From Winogradskyella aurantiaca (lineage in GTDB: Bacteria; Bacteroidota; Bacteroidia; Flavobacteriales; Flavobacteriaceae): a DNA stretch of 64,000 bases. The stretch covers positions 1 through 64,000 of the forward strand of contig NZ_QKTV01000002.1 of NCBI RefSeq assembly GCF_003362725.1, given 5' to 3'. The notes beneath the pieces were generated by a model that saw nothing but the letters and a program-made list of their open reading frames with translations, was not told the DNA's origin and searched no databases. Below are positions 9,301 through 16,779 of this stretch, piece by piece. Made by a program: the position numbers and the translations under genes. Position 1 is the first letter of the stretch. Each line of letters starts with the position of its first letter.

Positions 9301-11278
9301 AAAACTAAGAAATATGTCTGACACTCAGCCTGAAACCGCACCAATACCTTATGAATCACAATCGGATGGAATTTGGGCTAATTCCAATACATGGTTAAAT
9401 GGTAATGTCAATATCCTGCCTAACAGTACTGGGATTGATGGTACACCAATTGATTGGAATATTGTAAAAATCCATAATTCCGTTTCGTCAGGAAACAAAA
9501 ACATAGCAGTTCTTGGCTTAAATGTATTTAATGGTAGATTAGACATTGAAAATTCCAATCCAAGCGATGGGCAAAGCATTTATGTTGATAAATATTTAGA
9601 GATTGGTGATGGGGTTCTTGATCTTGTTGGAGAATCACAGTTACTACAGGGAGATGGTAGTATGGCCATAAGAACTGGAAACGGATATCTAGAACGTGAT
9701 CAACAGGGCTCAAAAAGTAGCTTCAATTATAATTTTTGGGGAAGCCCAGTTAGTTCAGATCTTAATGGTACTGGCTTTACTGTGGGTGATATTCTATTCA
9801 ACGGAACGGACCCTAATAACATCTTACCAATATCATGGAATCCATGGTGGGGAGGCGCAAGTTACAGCCCAACCAATATGGTGTTAAGTTCTTACTGGAT
9901 CTATGATTTTGTTGATCAGGATGCTAATAACATTTGGGGATATGTACAACAAAGAGAAACCGGATTTTTCAGTAAAGGACTTGGTTTTACATTAAAAGGA
10001 AGTGGAACAACAGAAGATGAACAGAATTACGCCTTTAGAGGAGAACCTAATAATGGTACTATTGGGGTACCCCTTACTACAAGAACAACTGGGCAAAACA
10101 GAACTTTAGTAGGTAACCCTTACCCTTCTGCATTAGATGCTAATGAGTTTATCAAGGATAATATTTCTGGTTCGTCTGCTAATCCTGGCTCCACGGAGAG
10201 TATTGAAGGAACGCTTTACTTCTGGCGCATGTCAACAACTAATAATTCACACTATTTAGCCGAATATCTTGGTGGCTATGCGAGTTATAACTTAACCGGT
10301 GGAACTCAAGCTGCTACTCCTCCGAGTGAAATAGCGGGTCTAGGTGATGCTATTAACTTGAGACCAGAACGCTATATCCCAGTTGGGCAAGGGTTTATGG
10401 TTGGATCACCAACTGGCACACAACAAACCAAGCAAGTTGAATTCAGGAATAACCAGCGTGTATTCGTTAAAGAGGAACCGAATTCCTCAATTTTCCTTAG
10501 ACAAGGCCCTAAGGCTAAAAACGACGTTAATGACCAATATGATGACATTACTTCACGACAAGAAGACGAAGAAACAGATATTATTCAGCGCGTACGATTA
10601 AACTTTACAACACCAGAAGGGGCCATTATACCCTCGTTATTAGGATTTACACCTGACAATGCTGCATCTGAAGAATTTAATTATGGATATGATGCCGAGT
10701 TTATTGATGATTATCCAAATTTCATGGCCTACATAATTGGAGATAAAAACTATATTATTCAGGGTGTTGGTGCTTTTGACGAAATGAAGCGATTCCCAAT
10801 AGGAATTTACTTAGAAACATCTGGTACGGTAAAAATTGAATTAACCGAGCTTGAAAACTTTAGTGATGAGATTGATGTATTTATATACGATGCGGTTGAG
10901 GAATCTTATACTCAAATTAACCAGTCAGAATTTGAACTAACCCTTGAGTCAGGAGATTATGTAGGTCGATTTGAAGTGGTTTTTCAGGATCAAAACTCAC
11001 TTTCTACTAATGAACCTACTAAGGATCAGGACTTCAACATCTACTATGCAAGTCAACGAAACAAGATTGTTATCATGAATCCTCAAGGTCTTGAAATTCA
11101 AAGTATTGAAGTATTCAACATGCTTGGACAGAGTGTAAAAACATTCAACATAGAAAGACCTCAGACTTATTATGAGCTCCCATTCTACAATATTCAAGCG
11201 GCCGCATATGTTCTTCACGTGCGGAGTGAACGTGGCGTACAGACTAAGAAATTTATTGTAGACGGATTAAGAAGATAG
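2..11278 (+). CDS. Giant HYR/Ig-repeat surface protein with T9SS C-terminal sorting domain (5' end outside window)
   Basis: The frame is open from the first bases of the window, so the first ATG (428) is not the true start and the gene is 5'-partial. It reads as a chain of roughly 80-residue HYR-type Ig-like modules (nt 2 to about 5340) joined by D-x-x-x-P linkers; I count 19 junctions. A discoidin-like F5/8 type C domain lies at about 1752-2155. Two bacterial Ig-like (Big_2) modules follow at about 5590-6010, then two jelly-roll or carbohydrate-binding-like stretches (about 6140-6670 and 7095-7740) and a LamG/ConA-like lectin domain (about 8650-9140). The last roughly 80 residues (from about 11030) form a type A T9SS sorting domain with an FNMLGQ motif and a terminal FIVDGLRR. 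By family it should cross the outer membrane by T9SS and be anchored at the surface or released. I infer an adhesin, gliding or polysaccharide-contact role; the ligand is unknown. Confidence 0.9.
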   Translation, partial: SDVSDGNSNPEVITRTYSVTDLAGNSINVTQTITVDDTTNPSASNPAAVNVQCASDIPAVDTDVVSDEADNCSGAITVAHVSDVSDGNSNPEVITRTYSVTDLAGNSINVTQTITVDDTTNPSFTNVPTDISLGSDSGVCSAVVSWPAPTASDNCTISGVVSSHNPGDTFPVGTTTVTYTATDDATNTYSVSFDITINDTEIPVLDAAPADITVNCVGDVPAMTSLNWTDNCDAGGTVAGVDSALSGTTYNGTITRTWNITDSSGNVAATRTQVITIFDSVLPVISIIGDNPQTIEACSPYVELGASASDNCDGDLSGSIIIDASTVDTNVVGTYTVTYNVSDANGNNATEVTRTVDVVDTGLPTVVTQDITVQLDASGNATITVNDIDNGSSDSCGTINLVSVSPDAFDCDNTGANIVTLTVDDGNGNTATGTATVTVEDSIDPVINDCPSDQTIQTSSDGGNNCTAIATWTSPTASDNCAVTIARTDASGLNSGDAFPVGDTIIEYTATDASGNTSSVCSFTITVEDDEDPIAVCESDPITLALDNNGYAQLTTADVDDGSSDNCGNVTLGFSGPGAGSSNGNNIALGKPTQQKTTGFGGVSSRAVDGNNAGNWSSGTITHTNDRLNTWWEVDLEEDYDVVAMKIWERTDGCCNNRLRHFRVDLYDGNNIVGTQTINQSFTGSIDITVSGTGDRVRVTQLVNEYLSIAEFEVYTAGEPIYAFDCDDIGTQNVTLTVTDDAGNESQCVKEVTIIDNTAPSISCRPPLVLSLNADCIIPDSSFIDNSNNRPTVSDNCTANGDLIVTNNFADITFVVGNNTLTWTVEDESGNTNTCTQIIEVEDTSAPVIDLCPADIAVNVDAGTCEAVVDYTIPEFSDCSTLSNPANLTVTQTQGPAPSNITGGIATTTFPVGTTIIEYTAIDNTGYTTICSFEVTVTDNEAPTLTIPANVTISCDDDSSATVSGTGVATATDNCDADPIITSTDVVTAGTGNNSVITRTWRAEDIYGNFTELDQIITIEDTTAPVITCPADITVECDGDVSSAATGVATATDNCTDPTISFIDVITDADVNDNSYVITRTWTAEDENNNISTCDQIITVEDSTPPIVDCLPNVTLECGDPTDIAALGEPTATDNCDSNPTITHTDAVANGTGNNYTITRSFTITDADGNVTFCNQIIEVRDTTGPAIVCPSDVTLECDEDTTVAALGSAVATDICETDSNNLTVSHSDTVIPGTGNASVIERTWTATDPNGNSSTCLQTITLVDTSVPTITCPADITIGSSSDGTGDCSTTVSLGTPTVSDNCSLSTDLIVTNDAPSSFPVGTTVVTWTVEDASGNTNTCTQTVTVQDDEFPEIVVPNDIIVNSCDNNINYAVTASDNCDGSITAITQTDGTGFAPDVTNAFPIGITILSFEVTDAAGNTTTESFTVEVVDATDPQISCPADIEVDNDTGVCTADVSYDIFASDDCTGSTINWTFTGATVDSGSTVTTNPYAPTHTFNVGVTTVTYTIVDGGGNTAQCSFTVTVNDTELPSITCASDIAVDTDSGTCGIAVANVGLVNPTIADNCTTTGDLTLVNDAPAIFPLGDTIVTWTVTDTSGNSNTCQQTITVEDNEVPILNCPSSVVQINTDLDACTTSVDLNTVVSFTDNCTTTTLSFDIGGSAISTNYDFPIGTTTVNVTADDGSNQSTCNFDIEITDGQLPEAVCQDITLTLDDSGNATLTGADIDGGSTDNCDTSLDLTASQTLFTCADIGVNTITLTVEDDAGNSSSCDATVTIIDPGTNATVSISANPSFPICIDESVVFTATPTNEGLNPTYQWYQAGSPVAGATGPTFTPADLQFGDEVYVILFAGFCNYEVTSNTVTVSYNLPPDLSGGDEVCIGGNINLNPSSGGTWTSSDTSIATIDNNGVVTGVAIGTVTFTYTDGTTGCSNTTGDVSVIDIPTLTFPATLCEDDTYQLLPDTGGIWTSSNPSVASVTNSGLVTGVSEGSVTFTYTLPSGCSNTTSQITIDGTPEIIELTSSSTDTFCSAESTELNAVVADATSGTTVLANYNFNSGNSFAELDGQEPAGINCEVSSPDYPFQRVGPGRSTPPQAFTQNNVGGTGLNANTSIPSVVNPGRRRHFEFELTGSNLNNYGFLRVRYDARREAASRNYKRLRLYYIKDGGNRVYFGGNHNLRNNNWSRRNRTLPSGAANPNSSLIIGLEFQGGSSSDVLIDNFQIQGAAPDPGYLYSWTATPASTAGLPANAGTPSNGNISIFVNPTETTTYTFSVSNSRGCVSTEDITVTVLPSPELTVIANYCPTDAANQGTVELSPDTNGVDTTGWTWEWSTGETTETINVDIAGTYEVLGIAPNGCPAIGFMSVAEELVIDGTFSDVDITDPSSFSWYSDQIYVEDRPGRINPNTGIVDNTGELWRDGGLLGYSITEDANDTHRFFHGRDHTNNNDGKPRYFMAINGDACLSGSGSEAYPCPNTGIAYAWRQDNTPVQPNTTYYFSAWTMRLVNGNAPRLQFEVNGQLVGTDVQPPPRCGSGPECDNWGRFYGTWTSGPSDTFVNIAIVNKNPSPGGNDYAIDDISFATLSTFIDLESSLETETQDICTNTEIDPISYSIGAGLSYDDDGNLQGLDVTWTKDGSPIARPDGITEDFNGVIYNITGEIDEPGSYSYTIETSGGCTSNEIVSGTIIIEPKPLVDIEDDSRIICGSESSIAIEALTSFGAQTVPAGTWTAVDINGDPASGSFTVADLVNAPEIATYNIGATDSGTITLIYTIDNSGGSALCSESMDSIDIEIHPYVEPIINVGDITSPSDCDVIDIALSASGTVGQWTVTNGADPNSYYFSDSTDPNATFYGASGEDYELTWSIDNLGPCGVTESTSYMLSIPNCGVNLSFDGTDDVIDFRNNFGYTTSDFSIEIWIKPEKIYPDATIQSIVSKRNALDMSNGYDLRLVQNELSFYANNTKVVSRTGINRNRWFHVAVVYNNGTYTLYIDGINVSSGSGPAPSATSASNMVGGMYREGQRPTHYYEGYIDEIKFWNTALSQDQVREMMNQEIEIAGANVRGRELGLDVNGNLQWTHLDGYYRLNGNDGDITNGEVLDINGAIPGKLRNMSDTQPETAPIPYESQSDGIWANSNTWLNGNVNILPNSTGIDGTPIDWNIVKIHNSVSSGNKNIAVLGLNVFNGRLDIENSNPSDGQSIYVDKYLEIGDGVLDLVGESQLLQGDGSMAIRTGNGYLERDQQGSKSSFNYNFWGSPVSSDLNGTGFTVGDILFNGTDPNNILPISWNPWWGGASYSPTNMVLSSYWIYDFVDQDANNIWGYVQQRETGFFSKGLGFTLKGSGTTEDEQNYAFRGEPNNGTIGVPLTTRTTGQNRTLVGNPYPSALDANEFIKDNISGSSANPGSTESIEGTLYFWRMSTTNNSHYLAEYLGGYASYNLTGGTQAATPPSEIAGLGDAINLRPERYIPVGQGFMVGSPTGTQQTKQVEFRNNQRVFVKEEPNSSIFLRQGPKAKNDVNDQYDDITSRQEDEETDIIQRVRLNFTTPEGAIIPSLLGFTPDNAASEEFNYGYDAEFIDDYPNFMAYIIGDKNYIIQGVGAFDEMKRFPIGIYLETSGTVKIELTELENFSDEIDVFIYDAVEESYTQINQSEFELTLESGDYVGRFEVVFQDQNSLSTNEPTKDQDFNIYYASQRNKIVIMNPQGLEIQSIEVFNMLGQSVKTFNIERPQTYYELPFYNIQAAAYVLHVRSERGVQTKKFIVDGLRR

Positions 11279-11279
11279 G

Positions 11280-12650
11280 CTATTGAACTAGCGAAACAAT
11301 CTCATCTATAGATATTGTTGCTTGATTGCCAGTTCGCATATTTTTTACAGTAACTTTTTGGCTCGCCATTTCAGAATCACCAACAATCCCCACAAATGGT
11401 ATTTGACGCTTATCCGCATAATTAAACTGTTTTTTAAGTTTAGCTGTATCAGGATATAACTCTGCCGAGATTCCAGCTTTGCGCAGTCTATTAATGACTT
11501 GTAAGCTAAACTGTGCCTCTTGGTTACCAAAATTTATAAAAAGAATTTTTGTTGATGCCACTACAGAAGATGGAAATAATTCCAGTTCTTCCAATACCAG
11601 ATAAATTCGGTCCAAACCAAAACTTATACCTACTCCACTTATGTCTTTTAAACCAAAAATACCGGTAAGATCATCATATCTACCACCTCCACCAATGGAG
11701 CCCATTTTTACACCATCAGGTGCAGAAACTTCAAAGATAGCGCCAGTATAATAATTTAATCCTCGCGCCAAGGTCACGTCTAATTCTAACTTAGCAGCTT
11801 GTAAATTGAGGTTTGCAATAGCGCTATTAATAAACTCTAATTCCTCAACCCCTTCAAGACCAATTTGAGATGATTTTAAAAGACCCCTCAACCCGGTTAT
11901 CTGATCTTCAAAGGATCCAGACAGGTCAAATAAAGGTTGTAGCTTTTCAATAGCATGCTCAGAAATACCTTTAGCAAGCATTTCTTCTTTCACTTTATCC
12001 TCTCCGATTTTATCTAATTTATCAAGAGCTACTGTAAAATCTATTAATTGATCTTCGGCTCCAATCACTTCGGAAATTCCGGATAATACCTTGCGATTGT
12101 TGATTTTAATAGTAACACCTCGTAATTTCAGCTTATTGAATACACCATCGTATAACTGAATAAACTCTACCTCCTGCCATAATGATTTGGATCCAACAAC
12201 ATCAGCGTCACATTGAAAAAACTCTCTAAATCGTCCTTTTTGAGGACGATCTGCACGCCAAACTGGTTGTATTTGATAACGCTTAAAAGGTAGATCAATA
12301 TCATTCTGATGTTGAACCACATACCTGGCAAATGGAACAGTTAAATCATACCTCAAAGCTTTTTCAGAAATTTTTGATGTAAGTTCGGAACTGTTCTTAT
12401 CATTTAGAATCGACGAATCAACTTTGGAAAGGTAATCCCCTGAATTTAATATTTTAAATATAAGCCTGTCCCCTTCATCTCCATATTTGCCCATTAAGGT
12501 TTGGGAATTTTCAAAACTAGGAGTTTCAATTGGGTTAAAGCCAAACAGCTGAAACTCTTCTCTAATGGTAGTTATAATGTAATTGCGTTTTGCAACTTGT
12601 TCAGAATTAAAATCTCTCGTCCCTTTTGGGATACTCGGCTTTTGTGCCAT
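11280..12650 (-). CDS. hisS: Histidine--tRNA ligase
   Basis: Class II aminoacyl-tRNA synthetase that charges tRNA-His in the cytoplasm. The N-terminus has the family IPKGTRDF motif. A motif 2-like region ([17 protein letters not shown], near residue 130), the histidine-specific ARGLNYYTG motif (near 295) and the [12 protein letters not shown] motif 3 region follow, with an anticodon-binding domain at the C-terminus. At 456 residues it is somewhat longer than the E. coli enzyme. I start it at ATG 12650 (MAQKPSIP); an in-frame TTG two codons upstream would add two residues. Its stop lies one base from the stop of the giant surface gene, so the two are convergent. A -7 box and a small hairpin precede it. 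Confidence 0.97.
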   Translation of the reverse strand: MAQKPSIPKGTRDFNSEQVAKRNYIITTIREEFQLFGFNPIETPSFENSQTLMGKYGDEGDRLIFKILNSGDYLSKVDSSILNDKNSSELTSKISEKALRYDLTVPFARYVVQHQNDIDLPFKRYQIQPVWRADRPQKGRFREFFQCDADVVGSKSLWQEVEFIQLYDGVFNKLKLRGVTIKINNRKVLSGISEVIGAEDQLIDFTVALDKLDKIGEDKVKEEMLAKGISEHAIEKLQPLFDLSGSFEDQITGLRGLLKSSQIGLEGVEELEFINSAIANLNLQAAKLELDVTLARGLNYYTGAIFEVSAPDGVKMGSIGGGGRYDDLTGIFGLKDISGVGISFGLDRIYLVLEELELFPSSVVASTKILFINFGNQEAQFSLQVINRLRKAGISAELYPDTAKLKKQFNYADKRQIPFVGIVGDSEMASQKVTVKNMRTGNQATISIDEIVSLVQ

Positions 12651-12673
12651 ATTCAATTGTATTCAGCTTTACC

Positions 12674-12697
12674 TGAGGTTAAGACCTCACAAAAATA
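12674..12697 (-). promoter_or_regulatory. hisS promoter -7 box with hairpin at the predicted mRNA 5' end
   Basis: On the minus strand TATTTTTG (12697-12690) matches the Bacteroidota TAnnTTTG -7 consensus. No clear TTG is found at the -33 distance. Just downstream, TGAGGT-TAAG-ACCTCA (12689-12674) forms a perfect 6-bp stem with a 4-base loop, placing it at or very near the predicted transcript 5' end and 23 bases before the hisS start. Confidence 0.5.
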
Positions 12698-12800
12698 TTA
12701 TAAAATTAGGTCGTAAAAAGAAGGAATTTCAATTTTATAGTAACTTTATGGCACTTTGATAGTCTTATAGTACAACTAAGATCTTAAGCCATATAATTAC

Positions 12801-14054
12801 ATGTTTCCACTATTCAGGGAGAATATTAAAATCGCCCTTGGTTCAGTTAAGAGCCAACTTCTGAGAACCATTTTAACTGTCGTTATTATCGCCATTGGAA
12901 TAATGGCTCTGGTCGGTATTTTAAGTGGTATTAATGCACTAGAAAATACTATTTCAAGTGACTTTTCGTCCATGGGGGCCAATACGTTTAACATTCAACG
13001 ATATGAGTTGACTGTGAGAGTTCAGACTGGTAATAGTAGAAATCGTGGCCGAACAAAGATCAATCCAGTTATTAGCTACAGAGACGCTAAAGAATTTATT
13101 GACACCTATAACTTCCCTTCTGCTCGTACTTCTTTATCATTTTATGGAACTAATGCCGCCGAGGTGAAGTATGAGAATAAAAAAACCGATCCGGAAGTAG
13201 CAGTAATTGGTGCTAATGAGCATTATATTGGAAATTCCGGGTTAGACCTGGAGTCTGGACGTGGTTTGAATGTATTTGATTCTTCCAATAGCAATAGCGT
13301 AACAGTGATAGGTAGTGATTTGGCCAAGGCTTTGTTTCCGGATGAAAATCCATTAAACAAGTCCATTAGCATTCGGGGCTCTAAGTTTACAGTTGTGGGA
13401 GTACTAGAGTCTAAAGGATCAACCTTTGGCAATAATCAGGATTTAATTGCCATCATCCCATATCAAAAAGCGAGAGCCATCTTTACTAGTCCGCGTGTTA
13501 ATTATAGAATTAGTGTACGCGTAGACAAAAGTGAAATGATGGCCGGAGCTCAAGATGAAGCTGTTATAATGTTTAGAAATATAAGAGCCCTTAGCCCTAT
13601 AGAGGATAACAATTTTGGCATTGTTAGAAGTGACGATTTACTTCAGCGCGTTGGAAGTATCACTAGCTATCTATACGTGGCAGCTTGGATAATTAGTATC
13701 ATAACCATTTTTGGTTCAACCATAGCACTAATGAACATAATGTTAGTTTCGGTAACAGAACGGACTCGTGAAATTGGGGTAAGAAAAGCCTTGGGTGCCA
13801 AGCGTAAAACCATTGCCATGCAGTTTTTTATTGAAACTGTTTTAGTGGGGCAGTTTGGTGCTGCGCTGGGAATTCTACTTGGCATATTGATTGGATGGGG
13901 AATCGCTGCAGGTTTTGACCTCACCTTTTCCATTCCATGGGTAGCCATGTTATGGGCGAGTACCATTGCCTTTATTGTTGCAGTTATTTCGGGTGTGTAC
14001 CCGTCTACAAAAGCAGCTAAACTTGACCCTATTGAGTCCTTACGCTATGAATAA
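12801..14054 (+). CDS. MacB/FtsX-type ABC transporter permease
   Basis: Inner-membrane permease of the MacB family (417 aa). One N-terminal transmembrane segment (about residues 20-45) is followed by a large periplasmic MacB_PCD domain, then an FtsX domain with three C-terminal transmembrane helices (about 290-400). The signature between helices, TERTREIGVRKALGAKRKTI, is intact, as is the C-terminal YPSTKAAKLDPIESLRYE motif of full-length members. These permeases use ATP hydrolysis for mechanotransmission or export of lipoproteins, peptides or antibiotics. No ATPase or membrane-fusion partner is adjacent, so the partner must be encoded elsewhere and the substrate cannot be inferred. It abuts the next, convergent gene with no gap. 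Confidence 0.9.
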   Translation: MFPLFRENIKIALGSVKSQLLRTILTVVIIAIGIMALVGILSGINALENTISSDFSSMGANTFNIQRYELTVRVQTGNSRNRGRTKINPVISYRDAKEFIDTYNFPSARTSLSFYGTNAAEVKYENKKTDPEVAVIGANEHYIGNSGLDLESGRGLNVFDSSNSNSVTVIGSDLAKALFPDENPLNKSISIRGSKFTVVGVLESKGSTFGNNQDLIAIIPYQKARAIFTSPRVNYRISVRVDKSEMMAGAQDEAVIMFRNIRALSPIEDNNFGIVRSDDLLQRVGSITSYLYVAAWIISIITIFGSTIALMNIMLVSVTERTREIGVRKALGAKRKTIAMQFFIETVLVGQFGAALGILLGILIGWGIAAGFDLTFSIPWVAMLWASTIAFIVAVISGVYPSTKAAKLDPIESLRYE

Positions 14055-14525
14055 TTAGTGGATTAACTCATCAAAATATTGAAAGAGTTCCCCTTTGGTG
14101 ATAACAGCTCCTTTTCTAATAAGTCTGAATATATCTAGAGCACGTTCTTCCTCATAGTTTTTGGTAGCATCGAAAAACTCAACTTCCTTAGCCATCAAGT
14201 TTTGTCTAAGCCAGTGATATCCTTCGGGAGTGGTGAGGTCAATTTCATCGTTCTTTACAACGACCGCTATTAATGCTATCTGGGTTTCTTGACAATGGAA
14301 CAAGTGAATCTGATCTTTTGAAATATGCTCCAGGTAATTAACTTTTTCAAGCACACCATGCCAAACTAAATCACTAAAGACATCTAACTCCTGCTCTGCT
14401 ACTTCTGGCTTATTGGACTTAATATCCTTCCACTCGTCGGCTGTAATGGACTGAGTGGCTAGGAAATTAATAAACTCCTCATGCAACTCTTCAAACTGTT
14501 CTTTTGTTAGTCTTGCAAATTTCAT
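14055..14525 (-). CDS. Conserved flavobacterial protein, probably DUF6495 family
   Basis: A soluble acidic protein of 156 residues with no signal peptide or membrane segment. It opens with MKFARLTKEQFEELHEEF and contains a long charged helical region. I recognise it as a conserved flavobacterial family, DUF6495 from memory, with no known function. It lies 25 bp downstream of the DUF2490 gene on the same strand and may be co-transcribed with it. The stop directly abuts the stop of the MacB-like gene. Confidence 0.75.
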   Translation of the reverse strand: MKFARLTKEQFEELHEEFINFLATQSITADEWKDIKSNKPEVAEQELDVFSDLVWHGVLEKVNYLEHISKDQIHLFHCQETQIALIAVVVKNDEIDLTTPEGYHWLRQNLMAKEVEFFDATKNYEEERALDIFRLIRKGAVITKGELFQYFDELIH

Positions 14526-14550
14526 TTTTTAGTAAACTGAATGTTTTTAG

Positions 14551-15330
14551 TTATTCTTCCCCATGTCGGATTTCATCGATCTTAGTGGCTTTATTTTTTC
14601 TGAAATCAAAATTCCCATAGAAAAATAGTCGAATAGTATGATTTAGATTGTACACATTTCCGACAGCCAATTGTTGATATACCAGCATATAACCACAATC
14701 AAACTTCCATTGATCGTTCAGTTTATGACGAATCCCTAGTGTTAATCGGTTTTGATTAAAGGTATTGTAAACGACATTTTTACCAAAGTTCAAATGGATT
14801 TCATTGGCTATCATTAATTCTGTTCTGCTACCTTCTTTAAAAGGGATACCACCACTAATTAAAAAACGAACCCTATGAATAAGAAAGTCATCATTTAGAG
14901 ATTGGCCGTTGACCACATTATTGAAAAAACGCTGCTCCGTTCTTAAACGGAAAAAGGCATTGAGTTTTGGAAACTTTTGCGAAATACTAAACTGCTGATA
15001 AATCCTATTTTCATTTTGATAGGCATCCCAACTACCAGAAGGGGTTAGCCATAAATGAGCATATCCTCCCGCTAATCTAATATTAGGCTTAATGTAATAC
15101 TGCCCACCAAAACGGATAAAATAAAAATTGGGCTTGGCCACAAAATCGGTACGTCTAACATGAATATCGTTAAGAATAGCCCAGCGTTCAGAAATTCTAA
15201 ATACATTATTGGTTGAAATCCAAAACTGGACATTCTCATTAATCACCTTCTCAGGTAACTCTTGAGAATGAGATGTGCCATACGTTAGGATTAAGGCCAT
15301 TACAAGAACAATAGTTCGCAACGCATTCAT
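14551..15330 (-). CDS. DUF2490 family outer-membrane beta-barrel protein
   Basis: A secreted protein of 259 residues with a signal peptide ending near TSHSQ (about residue 23). The mature part alternates aromatic and polar residues in the way of a beta-barrel and contains family-typical segments such as QFWISTNNVF and the LRTEQRFF motif. The DUF2490 family is common in Bacteroidota and is thought to form small outer-membrane barrels, but its function is unknown. The family call comes from recognition of these segments. It is the first gene of a probable two-gene unit with the DUF6495-like gene. Confidence 0.8.
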   Translation of the reverse strand: MNALRTIVLVMALILTYGTSHSQELPEKVINENVQFWISTNNVFRISERWAILNDIHVRRTDFVAKPNFYFIRFGGQYYIKPNIRLAGGYAHLWLTPSGSWDAYQNENRIYQQFSISQKFPKLNAFFRLRTEQRFFNNVVNGQSLNDDFLIHRVRFLISGGIPFKEGSRTELMIANEIHLNFGKNVVYNTFNQNRLTLGIRHKLNDQWKFDCGYMLVYQQLAVGNVYNLNHTIRLFFYGNFDFRKNKATKIDEIRHGEE

Positions 15331-15350
15331 AGGTATTTTATTTAAAGCCT

Positions 15351-15358
15351 CAAAAGTA
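15351..15358 (-). promoter_or_regulatory. Putative -7 promoter box for the DUF2490 gene
   Basis: The minus strand reads TACTTTTG, an exact TAnnTTTG match, 20 bases upstream of the ATG. No convincing -33 TTG is seen at the expected spacing. Confidence 0.4.
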
Positions 15359-15404
15359 CTGCAAGGTACATTACTACTATCTGATAAAACTCAGCTTTTA
15401 GAAA

Positions 15405-15429
15405 TAAAAAACCGCCTTTAGGCGGTTTT
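15405..15429 (-). terminator. Rho-independent terminator after rplI
   Basis: Perfect stem AAAACCGCC / GGCGGTTTT with a TTTA loop, followed by a T-run when read on the minus strand. It lies 27 bp past the rplI stop and ends the rpsF-rpsR-rplI operon. Confidence 0.85.
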
Positions 15430-15455
15430 ATTGATTAGATATAATTTACGTAGAA

Positions 15456-15908
15456 TTATGCCTTTTCTGGTATAACCTCAAATGGTAAATCTACTGTTAC
15501 TTCTCTGTGCAATCTAATGCTGGCGTTGTACTTTCCTAAACGCTTCACATTTCCACCCACAACCTTAATGAATTTCTTATCCAATTCATGTCCGGCCTTA
15601 TTAAGGGCGTCAGCTAAGTCAATGTTATTGACAGAACCAAAAAGTTTATCACCAGAGCCCACCTTAGAAGCTATCTTGATTTCTAAAGCGGATAATGCTT
15701 CAGCTGTAGTTTTAGCATCGTCAATCAACTTTTGTTCTTTAAATGCTCTTTGTCTTAAGTTCTCAGCTAATACCTTCTTTGCAGATGGTGTTGCTAAAAC
15801 TGCCTGTCCTTGTGGAATTAAATAATTTCTACCATAACCGTTCTTAACTGTTACAATATCGTCTTTAAACCCAAGGTTCTCTACGTCTTGTTTTAATATA
15901 AGTTCCAT
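15456..15908 (-). CDS. rplI: 50S ribosomal protein L9 (bL9)
   Basis: Large-subunit protein that binds 23S rRNA through its N-terminal domain. The N-terminus carries the bL9 signature (residues 1-40: MELILKQDVENLG, then GYGRNYLIPQG), followed by the long connecting helix and the C-terminal domain. Its 150 residues are the usual length. It is the last gene of the S6-S18-L9 operon, 12 bp after rpsR, and is followed by a strong hairpin terminator. Confidence 0.98.
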   Translation of the reverse strand: MELILKQDVENLGFKDDIVTVKNGYGRNYLIPQGQAVLATPSAKKVLAENLRQRAFKEQKLIDDAKTTAEALSALEIKIASKVGSGDKLFGSVNNIDLADALNKAGHELDKKFIKVVGGNVKRLGKYNASIRLHREVTVDLPFEVIPEKA

Positions 15909-15920
15909 AGTTATGATGTT

Positions 15921-16217
15921 TTATTTTAGTAAATCTCCAACGTAAGGCATTAAAGCCAAATGTCTCGCTCTTTTAACTGCAACAGACACTTTTCTTTGAT
16001 ACTTTAAAGATGTTCCAGTTAATCTTCTCGGAAGTAATTTTCCCTGCTCATTGACGAACTTAATTAAGAATTCTGGGTCTTTGTAGTCAATATACTTAAT
16101 ACCAGATTTCTTGAATCGGCAGTATTTCTTCTGCTTAGCAGTCTCTATGTTTAATGGGGTTAAATATCTGATTTCCCCATCCTTTTTACCTTTAGCTTGT
16201 TGTTCTATAGATGACAT
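15921..16217 (-). CDS. rpsR: 30S ribosomal protein S18 (bS18)
   Basis: Small-subunit protein that forms a heterodimer with S6 on the 16S rRNA platform. The core ([19 protein letters not shown], then [28 protein letters not shown] in two blocks) is canonical. At 98 residues it is longer than the E. coli protein because of an N-terminal extension of about 20 residues. The start is 2 bp after the rpsF stop, so translation is probably coupled. Confidence 0.98.
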   Translation of the reverse strand: MSSIEQQAKGKKDGEIRYLTPLNIETAKQKKYCRFKKSGIKYIDYKDPEFLIKFVNEQGKLLPRRLTGTSLKYQRKVSVAVKRARHLALMPYVGDLLK

Positions 16218-16219
16218 GA

Positions 16220-16558
16220 TTACGCTTTTTGTTTATTTCTTTCTCTTCTCTTTTCAGCCCAAGCAATAGCATGCTTGTCTAGTTTTACAGTTAAGTAACG
16301 CATAAAACGCTCATCTCTTCTGAATTCTAACTCAAGTGGAGAAATTACTTCACCTGGTACAGTGTATTCAAATAAGTGGTAAAAACCACTTTTTTTGTTC
16401 TGGATTGGATAGGCTAACTTTTTCAGTCCCCAATCTTCCTTGGCGATCATCTTGGCTCCACGAGAAACGAGAAAGTCCTCATATTTCTTTACTGTTTCCT
16501 TTATCTGTTCTTCAGATAAAACGGGATTCAAGATGAAAACAGTTTCATAATGATTCAT
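16220..16558 (-). CDS. rpsF: 30S ribosomal protein S6 (bS6)
   Basis: Small-subunit protein of 112 residues with the S6 fold. The N-terminal beta strand [12 protein letters not shown], the GLKKLAYPI segment and the [19 protein letters not shown] region are characteristic. It leads the rpsF-rpsR-rplI operon. In several phyla an S6:S18-binding mRNA leader represses this operon, but the short leader here does not let me confirm such a structure by eye. Confidence 0.98.
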   Translation of the reverse strand: MNHYETVFILNPVLSEEQIKETVKKYEDFLVSRGAKMIAKEDWGLKKLAYPIQNKKSGFYHLFEYTVPGEVISPLELEFRRDERFMRYLTVKLDKHAIAWAEKRRERNKQKA

Positions 16559-16591
16559 AATACTTTTTTATTAAATTATTAAAAGCGGGTG

Positions 16592-16622
16592 CAAAAGTAC
16601 ATATTATTTGTAAGTCTTCCAA
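16592..16622 (-). promoter_or_regulatory. rpsF operon promoter (TTG-N20-TACTTTTG)
   Basis: On the minus strand TTG (16622-16620) is followed by 20 bases and TACTTTTG (16599-16592), close to the Bacteroidota sigma-ABfr consensus (TTG, about 19 bases, TAnnTTTG). It lies 34 bp upstream of the rpsF start, on the right strand for the ribosomal operon. Confidence 0.7.
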
Positions 16623-16779
16623 TAAATTACGATTGAAATTAAGCCTGTAAAACAACTGTTTTCGTTGTGTGAATTTTCTAAAATTGGATAGAAATAATTA
16701 CACTTTGTCGGAGTTTTTTGGTTTTTATCCGAATTTTTCGTAGTATTGTCGAATATCTTAACCTAATAAAATAAATGTT

